Assembly: GCF_001431595.1 (NCBI RefSeq)
Contig: NZ_LDJO01000026.1
Span: 310,001 to 374,000 of the forward strand
Direction: 5' to 3'
Origin: Stenotrophomonas acidaminiphila
GTDB lineage: Bacteria; Pseudomonadota; Gammaproteobacteria; Xanthomonadales; Xanthomonadaceae
Length of the DNA: 64,000 nt
A program made the translations under genes and the position numbers. How positions within the stretch are numbered: position 1 is the first letter of the stretch; each line of letters opens with the position of its first letter. Below, one piece after another: positions 45,730 through 53,843 of the stretch. The notes below the pieces were generated by a model. The model saw nothing but the letters and a program-made list of their open reading frames with translations. It did not search any database and was not told the DNA's origin.

Positions 45730-46319
45730 GTCGCGGCGTTCCCATGCGGCGCACACGGCGGCCGCCCGGCCAGCTCGATCCAGCAGGCGAAGGTCGGGTG
45801 GCCTTCGATCATCACCGGCGGCGCGGCCCGGTGGACATGGAAACCGGTCCGCCGCAGCAACCGCTCCATCGCCAGCGGCGAGACACTGATGAGTCGCTTC
45901 CCGCCCCGGCGTTCCACGTAGTCGGCCGCCAGTTGCAGGATGTCCACCGCCAGCGCCGACGGGCGCTGCGTCGCTCCCCCGGTTCGCGCGCCGCGCAGGT
46001 CCATCACCGCGAAGCGCGACAGTTCCCACACCTCCTCCGAACAGGGCGGTGGCAGGCCGTTCATCAACTGCGGGAACATCTCGCCCAGCAGATAGGGGCC
46101 GGTAGTCGGCAACAGCCGCGCATAGCCGACGATGGCGTGCTGGTCATCGCGGGCGATCACGTGCACGGTTTCGGGCCGGTCGAACCGGTCGCGCTCGATT
46201 CCCGGCGGCGTGTCCAGCTGCCAGCCGAGGGTTTCGATGAATACCCGGTAGCGGTAGCGGCCCAGTGCCCGATTGAGCAGCGGCGACAGGTCGCCTGCCC
46301 GGGCGAGGATGAATTCCAT
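45717..46319 (-). CDS. LuxI-type acyl-homoserine-lactone synthase
   Basis: A 200-residue autoinducer synthase that joins an acyl chain from acyl-ACP to SAM and lactonises it. Conserved family residues are visible: R25 and F27 in YRVFIETLGW, W33, D44 and D47 in IERDRFDRPE, R68 in VGYARLLPTTGPYLLG, and E99/R102 in WELSRFAV. Length is normal. A lux-box-like palindrome sits 63 bp before its start, suggesting LuxR-dependent positive autoregulation. The acyl chain made cannot be told from sequence. Such systems are uncommon in Xanthomonadaceae, most of which use DSF. Confidence 0.92.
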   Translation of the reverse strand: MEFILARAGDLSPLLNRALGRYRYRVFIETLGWQLDTPPGIERDRFDRPETVHVIARDDQHAIVGYARLLPTTGPYLLGEMFPQLMNGLPPPCSEEVWELSRFAVMDLRGARTGGATQRPSALAVDILQLAADYVERRGGKRLISVSPLAMERLLRRTGFHVHRAAPPVMIEGHPTFACWIELAGRPPCAPHGNAATCQF

Positions 46320-46381
46320 GAGCCGCTCCCCTGTTGCTGAAGGACGGGGAGGAGTCTTGCAATGCAGCAAATGCCTGATAA

Positions 46382-46397
46382 CTGTCAGGATTGACAG
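46382..46397. promoter_or_regulatory. lux-box-like palindrome upstream of luxI (box 2)
   Basis: CTGTCAGGATTGACAG lies 63-78 bp before the luxI ATG. Perfect 6-bp arms (CTGTCA/TGACAG). On the minus strand a TGCATT follows about 15 bp after it, a plausible -10. Confidence 0.75.
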
Positions 46398-46476
46398 GTC
46401 GGCAGTGTCCACGCGCAGCGGCGCACGCGTCGCGGGCGACGGCTGCAGTGCGCCCGAACCGCCGCCAGTCAGTGCG

Positions 46477-46854
46477 TCAGCGGAAGCCGATGGCGTCCAG
46501 CACCACCGGTTTCCATTCCAGCGTGTCGACCAGTTGCCTGAGGCAGCACGCGGTATGGTCCGGGCCGACGTCCCGGCCGTGTTCATCCACCAGCATCACG
46601 TTGCTGCGCGGCGTGTCCCGGCAGGCGGCGGAGACGGGCCGGGCCAGGGTATCGATATGCCAGTCCCAGCCGACCGAGACGGCCGGTACCGAGGTGGTGG
46701 CCCATTCTGTATACCCGCTGATGTCCGAGCAGGCCGCCCCCGCTGCAGCGTGGCCATGTTCCTCGTCCAGCCCCGATACCAGGTGCACGAGCCGGATCTG
46801 GCCAAGCGCCTGCCGCGATAGGCGGATGTAACCGTCGTCGTCTGTCATTATCAT
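46477..46854 (-). CDS. DUF4902-like small protein between luxI and luxR
   Basis: A 125-residue soluble protein (MIMTDDDGYIRLSRQALGQI ... CLRQLVDTLEWKPVVLDAIG). It contains DISGYTEWAT and SVGWDWHIDT, which fit the DUF4902 family often encoded inside luxI/luxR loci; the match is from memory. Its middle part HGHAAAGAACSDISG has several cysteines. Related small proteins (RsaM type) modulate AHL signalling, so a regulatory role is plausible but unproven. A lux-box-like site lies 88 bp upstream of its start. Confidence 0.65.
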   Translation of the reverse strand: MIMTDDDGYIRLSRQALGQIRLVHLVSGLDEEHGHAAAGAACSDISGYTEWATTSVPAVSVGWDWHIDTLARPVSAACRDTPRSNVMLVDEHGRDVGPDHTACCLRQLVDTLEWKPVVLDAIGFR

Positions 46855-46941
46855 GCAGCCTATGGCAGTGCAGGCGATGGCGGTGCGCCGCGCCGGGCGA
46901 TGGACTTGACCAATCTAGATGCGCGTTGCGGGTACTGGAAG

Positions 46942-46957
46942 CTGTCAGTACTGACAG
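46942..46957. promoter_or_regulatory. perfect lux-box palindrome between luxR and the DUF4902-like gene (box 1)
   Basis: CTGTCAGTACTGACAG is a perfect 16-bp palindrome between divergent genes, 40 bp before the luxR ATG and 88 bp before the minus-strand gene. TCTAGAT on the minus-strand side is a possible -10. Confidence 0.8.
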
Positions 46958-46996
46958 TGCCACCCGGCCGTGATCACGGTTTCATCGAGGGCGGAA

Positions 46997-47716
46997 ATGG
47001 AGGCGTGGCGGGAAGACCAACTCAATGCGCTGCTGGCGCCCGATGGACAGAACGACCTGTTCGGGACGATCGCCGGGATGGTACGCGCCCTGGGTTTCGA
47101 ACACTGCGCCTATGGCGTGCGCGCGCCGCTGCCGCTGGCGCAGCCGGAAATCGTGATGCTCAACGATTACCCGGAGATCTGGCAGAAGCGCTACCAGGAC
47201 AACAACTACCTGCAGGTCGACCCCACCGTGCGCCAGGGCGCGGCGTCGCTCGATGCCTTCGCCTGGTCCAATGGCGACGATCCGCTGGACCCGGCCGCGG
47301 CCTTCTGGGAGGACGCGCGCCTGCATGACATCATCTGCGGCGTATCGCTGCCGGCGCTGGCGGCCAACAGCGTGCGCGGCATGCTGACCCTGACCCGTGG
47401 CGGTACGCGCCTGGACCCGCTGGAACTGCGCGCCAGGTGGCCGCAGCTGCTGTGGCTGGGCCAGGTCGCCCACCATGGGTTGGCGCGGGAAATGCTTGCG
47501 CGCTGGCGCGCGACCTCGCGCGAGGCGCTGAGCGCGCGCGAGATCGAGATCCTGCGCTGGGTCGCCGAAGGCCATACCAACCGCCAGATCGCCGCCCGCT
47601 TCAACATCACCGAGCGCACGGTCAACTTCCACCTCAACAACGCCATGACCAAGCTCGACGTCGGCAACCGCACGGCCGCGGCGGTGCGCGCGGTGGTCCT
47701 GGGCATCATCGCCTGA
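46997..47716 (+). CDS. LuxR-type AHL receptor/transcription factor
   Basis: A 239-residue regulator. The autoinducer-binding domain keeps all six hallmark residues: W62, Y66, D75, P76, W90 and G115 (YPEIWQKRYQDNNYLQVDP, FAWSN, ICGVSLPA). The C-terminal GerE/LuxR HTH (LSAREIEILRWVAEGHTNRQ, ITERTVNFHLNNAMTKL) is intact. ATG 46997 is preferred to a GTG at 46970 because CGAGGGCGG lies just upstream. It should bind the AHL made by the adjacent synthase and act at the three palindromes. A terminator follows at 47767. Confidence 0.93.
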   Translation: MEAWREDQLNALLAPDGQNDLFGTIAGMVRALGFEHCAYGVRAPLPLAQPEIVMLNDYPEIWQKRYQDNNYLQVDPTVRQGAASLDAFAWSNGDDPLDPAAAFWEDARLHDIICGVSLPALAANSVRGMLTLTRGGTRLDPLELRARWPQLLWLGQVAHHGLAREMLARWRATSREALSAREIEILRWVAEGHTNRQIAARFNITERTVNFHLNNAMTKLDVGNRTAAAVRAVVLGIIA

Positions 47717-47766
47717 CCCGGCGCCGCGCCCGGCGGCAGCCACAGGCACCGAATGGCGCGGATACG

Positions 47767-47792
47767 ACAAGGCCGGCATGCGCCGGCCTTGT
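47767..47792. terminator. bidirectional hairpin between luxR and maeB
   Basis: ACAAGGCCGGC and GCCGGCCTTGT form an 11-bp perfect stem with an ATGC loop between convergent genes. AA/TT positions inside the stem give weak U-tracts. Confidence 0.75.
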
Positions 47793-47815
47793 GGTGGGTT
47801 CCGGGGCGACCCGAC

Positions 47816-50107
47816 TCAGGTGCCGCGCTCGGCTTCCATCTGCTTGCGGATCTGCGCATCGACCGCGGCAATGGCGGTCATGTTCAGCACGCGGCGCGAA
47901 CTGGCGCTGCTGGTGAGGATGTGAACCGGCTTGGAGATGCCCATCAGGATCGGGCCGATCGCCACGCCGTCGGTGAACACCCGCACCAGGTTGTAGGCGA
48001 TGTTGGCCGCCTCCAGGTTGGGCAGCACGAACAGGTTGGCGCGGCCCTTGAGCGTGCTGTTGGGCAGCAGCTTCTCGCGCAGCGCCTCGTCCCACGCGGT
48101 GTCGCCCTGCATCTCGCCGTCCACGTTCAACCGCGGGTTGCGCTTGAGCAGCTGCTCGCGCACCTGGCGCATCTTCAGCGCATCCTTGGAATCATGGCTG
48201 CCGAAGTTGGAGTGCGACAGCAGCGCCACCTTCGGCTCGATGCCGAACAGCTTCATGCGGTAGGCGGCCTGCAGCGTGGACTCGACGATCTGCTCCACGC
48301 TCGGGTCTTCCTGCACGTGGGTATCGACGAAGAAGAACACGCCCTGCGAGTTGATCACCCCGGTCATCGCCGAGGTCGAACTGACCCGCGGCTCCAGCGG
48401 GATCACGCTGCGCACGTAACCGAGCTTCTTGTGGAAACGGCCGACCACGCCGCTGAGCATGGCGTCGGCCTCGCCGCGCGCCACCATCACCGCGGCGATC
48501 AGGGTCGGGCGCGAGCGCAGCAGGTTCTTGGCCGCGGCCACGGTCACGCCACGACGGCCGGTGAGCCCGTGGTAGTACTGCCAGTAGTCGTTGAAGCGCG
48601 GATCGTCGTTGATGTTGGTGACTTCGAAATCCACGCCCGGCTTCATGCGCAGGCCCAGCCGCTCGATGCGCGATTCGATCACGTCCGGGCGGCCGATCAG
48701 GATCGGGAAGGCCACGCCTTCGTCGATCACGTTCTGCACCGCGCGCAGCACCACTTCCTCCTCGCCTTCGGCATAGACCACGCGCTGCTTGTCGGCACGC
48801 GCCTGGTCGTAGACCGGCTTCATGAACAGGCTGGTGCGATAGACGAACTGCGCCAGCTTCTGCCGGTAGGCGGCCATGTCGGCGATCGGGCGCGTGGCCA
48901 CGCCCGAGTCCATCGCCGCCTGTGCCACCGCCGAGGACAGCTCCACCAGCAGGCGGCGGTCGAACGGGCGCGGGATCAGGTAGTCGCGGCCGAAACTCGG
49001 GGTGTCGCCGCCGTAGGCCGCGCCGAGGTCGGACGCCTCCTTGCGGGCCAGCGCGGCGATGGCACGCACGCAGGCGACCTTCATTTCCTCGTTGATGCCG
49101 GTGGCGCCGACGTCGAGCGCGCCGCGGAACAGGTACGGGAAGCACAGCGCGTTGTTGACCTGGTTTGGGTAGTCCGAACGGCCGGTGCCGATGATCGCGT
49201 CCGGGCGCGCGGCGCGCGCCACTTCCGGCATGATCTCCGGGGTCGGGTTGGCCAGCGCGAAGATCACCGGGTCCGGCGCCATGGTCTTGACCATCTCGGC
49301 GGTGAGGATGCCCGGGGCCGACAGGCCCAGGAAGATGTCCGCACCCTCGACGATCTCGGCCAGGGTGCGCTTGTCGGTGTCGCGCGCATAGCGCGCCTTC
49401 TCCGGATCCAGCCCTTCGCGGCCGCTGTGGATCACGCCGTCGCGGTCGAACGCCAGCACGTTTTCCGGCTTGACGCCCAGCTCCACCAGCATGTTCACGC
49501 AGGAAATGCCGGCCGCGCCCATGCCGGTGGTGGCGACCTTGACCTCGCCGATCTTCTTGCCGGTGATGTCCAGCGCGTTGAGGATGGCCGCACCGACGAT
49601 GATCGCGGTGCCGTGCTGGTCGTCATGGAACACCGGGATGTTCATGCGCTCGCGCAGCTTGCGCTCGACCACGAAGCACTCCGGTGCCTTGATGTCCTCC
49701 AGGTTGATGCCGCCGAAGGTCGGTTCCAGCGAGGCGATGATGTCGACCAGCTTGTCCGGGTCGTTCTCGTCGACCTCGATGTCGAACACGTCGATGCCGG
49801 CGAACTTCTGGAACAGCACGCCCTTGCCTTCCATCACCGGCTTGCCGGCCAGCGGGCCGATGTTGCCCAGGCCCAGCACCGCGGTGCCGTTGGAGATCAC
49901 CGCGACCAGGTTGCCGCGCGCGGTCAGCTCGCTGGCCGCGGCCGGGTCGGCGACGATCGCTTCGCAGGCATAGGCCACGCCCGGCGAGTACGCCAGCGAC
50001 AGGTCGCGCTGGGTGAGCATCGGCTTGGTGGCGGCGACCCGGATCTTCCCCGGCGGCGACATGCGGTGGTAGTCGAGGGCGGCCTGCTTGAAATCTTCTT
50101 TGGACAT
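47816..50107 (-). CDS. maeB: NADP-dependent malic enzyme with phosphotransacetylase-like domain
   Basis: Malate is oxidatively decarboxylated to pyruvate with NADP+. The 763-residue product has the N-terminal malic enzyme domain (about 1-425) with [60 protein letters not shown] and the Rossmann [11 protein letters not shown]-terminal phosphotransacetylase-like domain follows (about 430-760, [37 protein letters not shown]), thought to be regulatory by acetyl-CoA. ATG 50107 is chosen; no convincing extension upstream. Pieces of this gene recur near the right end of the window. Confidence 0.95.
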   Translation of the reverse strand: MSKEDFKQAALDYHRMSPPGKIRVAATKPMLTQRDLSLAYSPGVAYACEAIVADPAAASELTARGNLVAVISNGTAVLGLGNIGPLAGKPVMEGKGVLFQKFAGIDVFDIEVDENDPDKLVDIIASLEPTFGGINLEDIKAPECFVVERKLRERMNIPVFHDDQHGTAIIVGAAILNALDITGKKIGEVKVATTGMGAAGISCVNMLVELGVKPENVLAFDRDGVIHSGREGLDPEKARYARDTDKRTLAEIVEGADIFLGLSAPGILTAEMVKTMAPDPVIFALANPTPEIMPEVARAARPDAIIGTGRSDYPNQVNNALCFPYLFRGALDVGATGINEEMKVACVRAIAALARKEASDLGAAYGGDTPSFGRDYLIPRPFDRRLLVELSSAVAQAAMDSGVATRPIADMAAYRQKLAQFVYRTSLFMKPVYDQARADKQRVVYAEGEEEVVLRAVQNVIDEGVAFPILIGRPDVIESRIERLGLRMKPGVDFEVTNINDDPRFNDYWQYYHGLTGRRGVTVAAAKNLLRSRPTLIAAVMVARGEADAMLSGVVGRFHKKLGYVRSVIPLEPRVSSTSAMTGVINSQGVFFFVDTHVQEDPSVEQIVESTLQAAYRMKLFGIEPKVALLSHSNFGSHDSKDALKMRQVREQLLKRNPRLNVDGEMQGDTAWDEALREKLLPNSTLKGRANLFVLPNLEAANIAYNLVRVFTDGVAIGPILMGISKPVHILTSSASSRRVLNMTAIAAVDAQIRKQMEAERGT

Positions 50108-50230
50108 CGACGGGACTTGCTGTGGCTGAATGCCCGATTCTAGCGACTCGGCGACGACATGAACCGTTTCATCGGGGACTGCATTCAGGACGCGGCACCC
50201 GAATCGGCATGCTGCCTTGCAACATTTTAC

Positions 50231-50243
50231 GAAAATATTTTTC
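50231..50243. promoter_or_regulatory. AT-rich inverted repeat upstream of the D-amino-acid operon
   Basis: GAAAA-TAT-TTTTC in the 208-bp spacer between maeB and the deaminase gene, the most AT-rich spot around. It is a candidate operator for the RpiR regulator of the operon or for maeB control; unproven. Confidence 0.4.
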
Positions 50244-50315
50244 ATTGCGCCGGTTATCTGCTACATAGACCGCTCTCCAGCGGGGAAGATGGGGGCATCA
50301 TCAGCGTGATCCGGA

Positions 50316-51584
50316 ATGGATAAAAAACAATTTCAAGCCATGCCAGCCGTGCTCCGTGGCAAGGGCCTGGGCGCCGCCGACGCCGCTCTTTCGACGACCG
50401 ACGCAGCCCGCCAGGGGTGGTCCATCCTGCGTGAGCAGGTCAGCCTGCCGGCCGCGGTCCTGCTGCGTTCGGCGCTGCTGCACAACCTGGAATGGATGCG
50501 CCGCTTCGTCGCCGCCTACGGCGTGCAGCTGGCGCCGCATGGCAAGACCACGATGAGCCCGGAGCTGTTCCGCCTGCAGCTCGATGCCGGCGCCTGGGGC
50601 ATCACCGTGGCCACCGCGCCACAGGCGCGGGAGGCCTGGCTGGCCGGCGCGCGCCGCATCCTGGTCGCCAACCAACTGGTCGGCCCGGCCAACATGGCGA
50701 TCATCGCCGAGCTGCTTGAGGCCGGTGGCACCGAGGTGTTCTGCCTGGTCGATTCGGCCGCCAACGCCGACGCGCTGGGCCGCTGGTTCGACGCCCGCGG
50801 GCTGTGCCTGGACGTACTGCTGGAGATCGGCGTCAGCGGCGGCCGCACCGGCGTCCGCGACGACGCCCAGGCGCAGGCGGTGGTCGCGGCGGTCGCACGC
50901 TGGCCACGGGCGCTGCGGCTGGCCGGCGTGGAAGTCTACGAGGGCGTGGTGGCCGACGAGGCCGGCGTGCGCGCGATCCTGCGCCGCAGCGTGGAGACCT
51001 TCCAGCGACTGCGCGCCGGCGCCGCGTTCGGCCGCGTGCCGGCGCTGCTGACCGGTGCCGGCTCGGCCTGGTTCGACGTGGTCGCCGAGGAGTTCGCCGC
51101 GTTGTCCGGTGACGCCACGGCCGAGATCGTGCTGCGCCCGGGCTGCTACCTCACCCATGACGTCGGCGCCTACCGCCAGGCCGCCAGCCGCATCCAGGCC
51201 GGCAACCCGGTCGCGCGACGGATGGGCACGAGCCTGCGCCCGGCGCTGCGGCTGTGGGCCTACGTGCAGTCACGAGCGGAGCCGGAACGGGCCATCGTCG
51301 GGCTGGGCAAGCGCGATGCCGCGTTCGACGCAGGCTTCCCGGTGCCGGCGCTGCATTACCGGCCCGGCGATGCCATGCCCGGCGACGCCGCCGCGCACTG
51401 GCAGGTGACGGCGATGATGGACCAGCACGCCTTCCTGCAGGTGCGGGCCGAAGACGACCTGCGCGTGGGCGACATGCTGTGCTTCGACATCTCCCACCCG
51501 TGCCTGACCTTCGACAAGTGGCGCCACCTGCTGGTGGTCGACGACGACCACAACGTGGTCGATGCCGTCTCCACGCAGTTCTGA
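50316..51584 (+). CDS. PLP-dependent D-amino-acid deaminase / DSD1-like protein
   Basis: A 422-residue fold-type III PLP enzyme with an alanine-racemase-like barrel. The PLP lysine is in VQLAPHGKTTMSPELFRLQL. Further family marks are LDVLLEIGVSGGRTGVR, LAGVEVYEGVV and a C-terminal D-serine-dehydratase-like domain with the metal site DQHAFLQ and LCFDISHPCLTFDKW. Members cleave D-serine or D-threonine type substrates or deaminate D-amino acids. It heads an operon with a permease, RpiR regulator, D-aminoacylase and RidA, which would clear the enamine/imine product. Starts at 50316 or 50340. Confidence 0.87.
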   Translation: MDKKQFQAMPAVLRGKGLGAADAALSTTDAARQGWSILREQVSLPAAVLLRSALLHNLEWMRRFVAAYGVQLAPHGKTTMSPELFRLQLDAGAWGITVATAPQAREAWLAGARRILVANQLVGPANMAIIAELLEAGGTEVFCLVDSAANADALGRWFDARGLCLDVLLEIGVSGGRTGVRDDAQAQAVVAAVARWPRALRLAGVEVYEGVVADEAGVRAILRRSVETFQRLRAGAAFGRVPALLTGAGSAWFDVVAEEFAALSGDATAEIVLRPGCYLTHDVGAYRQAASRIQAGNPVARRMGTSLRPALRLWAYVQSRAEPERAIVGLGKRDAAFDAGFPVPALHYRPGDAMPGDAAAHWQVTAMMDQHAFLQVRAEDDLRVGDMLCFDISHPCLTFDKWRHLLVVDDDHNVVDAVSTQF

Positions 51585-51605
51585 GCCGCCGCCGGACCCG
51601 CACGC

Positions 51606-52961
51606 ATGAGCCATGGACACCTGCTGCTGATCTACGCCGTGCTGGCGATCGTCGCGTTGATCGTGCTGATCGCCCGCTACCGGCTCAATCCCTTCATCAG
51701 CGTCACCCTGGTCTCGGTGGGGCTGGCGCTGCTGGCCGGCATGCCCGCGCCGGAGATCCTGCCGGCCTACGAGCAGGGCGTCGGAAAGACCCTGGGCCAC
51801 ATCGCGCTGATCGTGGCGCTGGGCACCATGCTCGGCAAGATGATGGCCGAGTCCGGCGGCGCCGAACGCATCGCGCGCACGCTGATCGCGCGCTTCGGCA
51901 CCGGCAACGTGCACTGGGCGATGATGCTGATCGCCTTCTGCATCGGCCTGCCGATCTTCTTCGAGGTCGGCTTCGTGTTGCTGATCCCGATCGTGCTCAA
52001 CGTCGCCCGCCGCACCGGCGTGCCGCTGCTGCTGGTCGGGTTGCCGATGGTCGCGGGGTTGTCGGTGGTGCACGGACTGGTGCCGCCGCACCCGGCGGCG
52101 ATGCTGGCCGTGCATGCCTATGGCGCGGACGTGGGCCGCACCGTGTTCTATGCGCTGCTGGTGGGGCTGCCGACCGCGGCGCTGGCCGGGCCGGTGTTCG
52201 CCAGGGTGGTCGCACCCCGGGTGGCGCTGCCGGCGCACAATCCGATGGAAGCCGCGCTGCTGGACGAGGGCCACGGCCGCATTCCCGACGAGCAGCTGCC
52301 GGGCTTCGGCATCACCATCGCCACCGTGCTGCTGCCGGTGGCGCTGATGCTGCTGGGCGGCTGGGCCGACCAGATCGCCACGCCCGGCTCGCCGCTCAAC
52401 CATGGCCTGCGCTTCATCGGCCACTCGGTGGTGGCGCTGCTGCTGGCCACGCTGCTGAGCTTCGTCACCCTGGGGCTGATGCGCGGCTTCAACCGCGAGC
52501 AGATCCTGAAATTCTCGCAGGAGTGCCTGGCGCCGACCGCCGCCATCACCCTGCTGGTCGGCGCCGGCGGCGGCCTCAACGGCATCCTCGTGCACACCGG
52601 CGTGGCCAGCCAGATCATCGACCTGTCCCGCCAGTTCCAGCTGTCGCCGCTGCTGATGGGCTGGACCATGGCCGCGCTGATGCGCATCGCCACCGGCTCG
52701 GCGACGGTGGCCATGACCACCGCGTCGGGCATCGTCGCCCCGATCGCCGCCGCGCTGGGCTACCCGCACCCGGAACTGCTGGTGCTGGCCACCGGCGCCG
52801 GCTCGGTGGTGCTGTCGCATGTCAATGACGGCGGCTTCTGGCTGGTCAAGGAATACTTCAACATGTCCGTGGCCCAGACCTTCAAGACCTGGACCGTGCT
52901 GGAAACCCTCATCTCCGTCACCGCGCTGGCGCTGGTGGCGGCCCTTGCCGCCGTGCTCTGA
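51606..52961 (+). CDS. GntP-family permease
   Basis: A 451-residue transporter with about 12-14 membrane segments (LLLIYAVLAIVALIVLIARY, FIGLPIFFEVGFVL-type IAFCIGLPIFFEVGFVLLIP, ITLLVGAGGGLNGILVHTGV). It ends with the GntP-type VLSHVNDGGFWLVKEYFNMS. GntP family members carry gluconate or related acids; operons like this suggest D-amino acids or their N-acyl forms. It lies 21 bp after the deaminase gene. Confidence 0.9.
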   Translation: MSHGHLLLIYAVLAIVALIVLIARYRLNPFISVTLVSVGLALLAGMPAPEILPAYEQGVGKTLGHIALIVALGTMLGKMMAESGGAERIARTLIARFGTGNVHWAMMLIAFCIGLPIFFEVGFVLLIPIVLNVARRTGVPLLLVGLPMVAGLSVVHGLVPPHPAAMLAVHAYGADVGRTVFYALLVGLPTAALAGPVFARVVAPRVALPAHNPMEAALLDEGHGRIPDEQLPGFGITIATVLLPVALMLLGGWADQIATPGSPLNHGLRFIGHSVVALLLATLLSFVTLGLMRGFNREQILKFSQECLAPTAAITLLVGAGGGLNGILVHTGVASQIIDLSRQFQLSPLLMGWTMAALMRIATGSATVAMTTASGIVAPIAAALGYPHPELLVLATGAGSVVLSHVNDGGFWLVKEYFNMSVAQTFKTWTVLETLISVTALALVAALAAVL

Positions 52962-52976
52962 ACCGAAGAACCCACC

Positions 52977-53840
52977 ATGTTCGACATCGTCTACGAACTG
53001 CGCCAACGGCTGCATGAATTCAGTCCGGTCGAGGCCCGCATCGCCAACACCATCCTCGCCGACGTCGATGCCGCCGCCCAGTACGGCGTGACCGAGCTGG
53101 CCGAGCGCGCCGAGGTCAGCGCTGCGGCGATCTCGCGCTTCGCCAAGACGCTGGGCTGCGAACACGTGCGCGAACTGCGCGCGCGCCTGGCTTCGGCCAG
53201 CGCGGTCGGCAAGCGCTTCCTCGAGCAGCAGAACGCACCACCGGTATCGGCGCTGTTCGCGCAGATCTGCGACGACATCCAGGCCAGCCTGCGCCACAAC
53301 CTGGCCAACCTGCAGGAAGACGTGGTGCAGCAGCTGGCCGATGCGATCTGCCAGGCGCGGCGCATCCACGTGTTCGGCATCGGCGGCTGTTCCACCGTGT
53401 TCTCGCAGGAACTGCAGAACCGGCTGATGCGCTTCGGCCTGCCGATCACCGCCTGCAGCGACGCGGTGGTGATGAAGATGACCGCCGCCATCCTCGGCCC
53501 GCAGGACCTCGTGCTGGCGCTGTCGGTCAGCGGCATCACCCCGGAGGTGATCTCGGCGGTGGAGATCGCGCGCACCTATGGCGCGCGGGTCGGCGCCATC
53601 ACCCGCGCCGGCACGCCGCTGGCCGAGCTGAGCGACTGGCTGCTGCCGATCAGCATCGAGGAGACCGATTTCGTGTTCAAGCCCTCCGCCTCGCGCTACG
53701 CGATGATGCTGGCCATCGACGTGCTGGCCACCACCACCGCGCTCAACGGCGCCAGCGAAAACCACGAACACCTGCGCCGCATCAAGCTGGCGCTGGACCG
53801 CTACCGGGGCGGCGACTCGCGCCTGCCGCTGGGCGACTGA
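52977..53840 (+). CDS. RpiR/MurR-family regulator with SIS domain
   Basis: A 287-residue regulator: N-terminal HTH-6 (ANTILADVDAAAQYGVTELA, SAAAISRFAKTLGCEHVREL) and C-terminal SIS sugar-isomerase-like ligand domain (RRIHVFGIGGCSTVFSQELQ; LVLALSVSGITPEVISAVEI). In this operon it likely senses a D-amino acid or N-acetylated compound and controls the upstream promoter. It lies 15 bp after the permease gene and 3 bp before the aminoacylase gene. Confidence 0.9.
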   Translation: MFDIVYELRQRLHEFSPVEARIANTILADVDAAAQYGVTELAERAEVSAAAISRFAKTLGCEHVRELRARLASASAVGKRFLEQQNAPPVSALFAQICDDIQASLRHNLANLQEDVVQQLADAICQARRIHVFGIGGCSTVFSQELQNRLMRFGLPITACSDAVVMKMTAAILGPQDLVLALSVSGITPEVISAVEIARTYGARVGAITRAGTPLAELSDWLLPISIEETDFVFKPSASRYAMMLAIDVLATTTALNGASENHEHLRRIKLALDRYRGGDSRLPLGD

Positions 53841-53843
53841 TCG

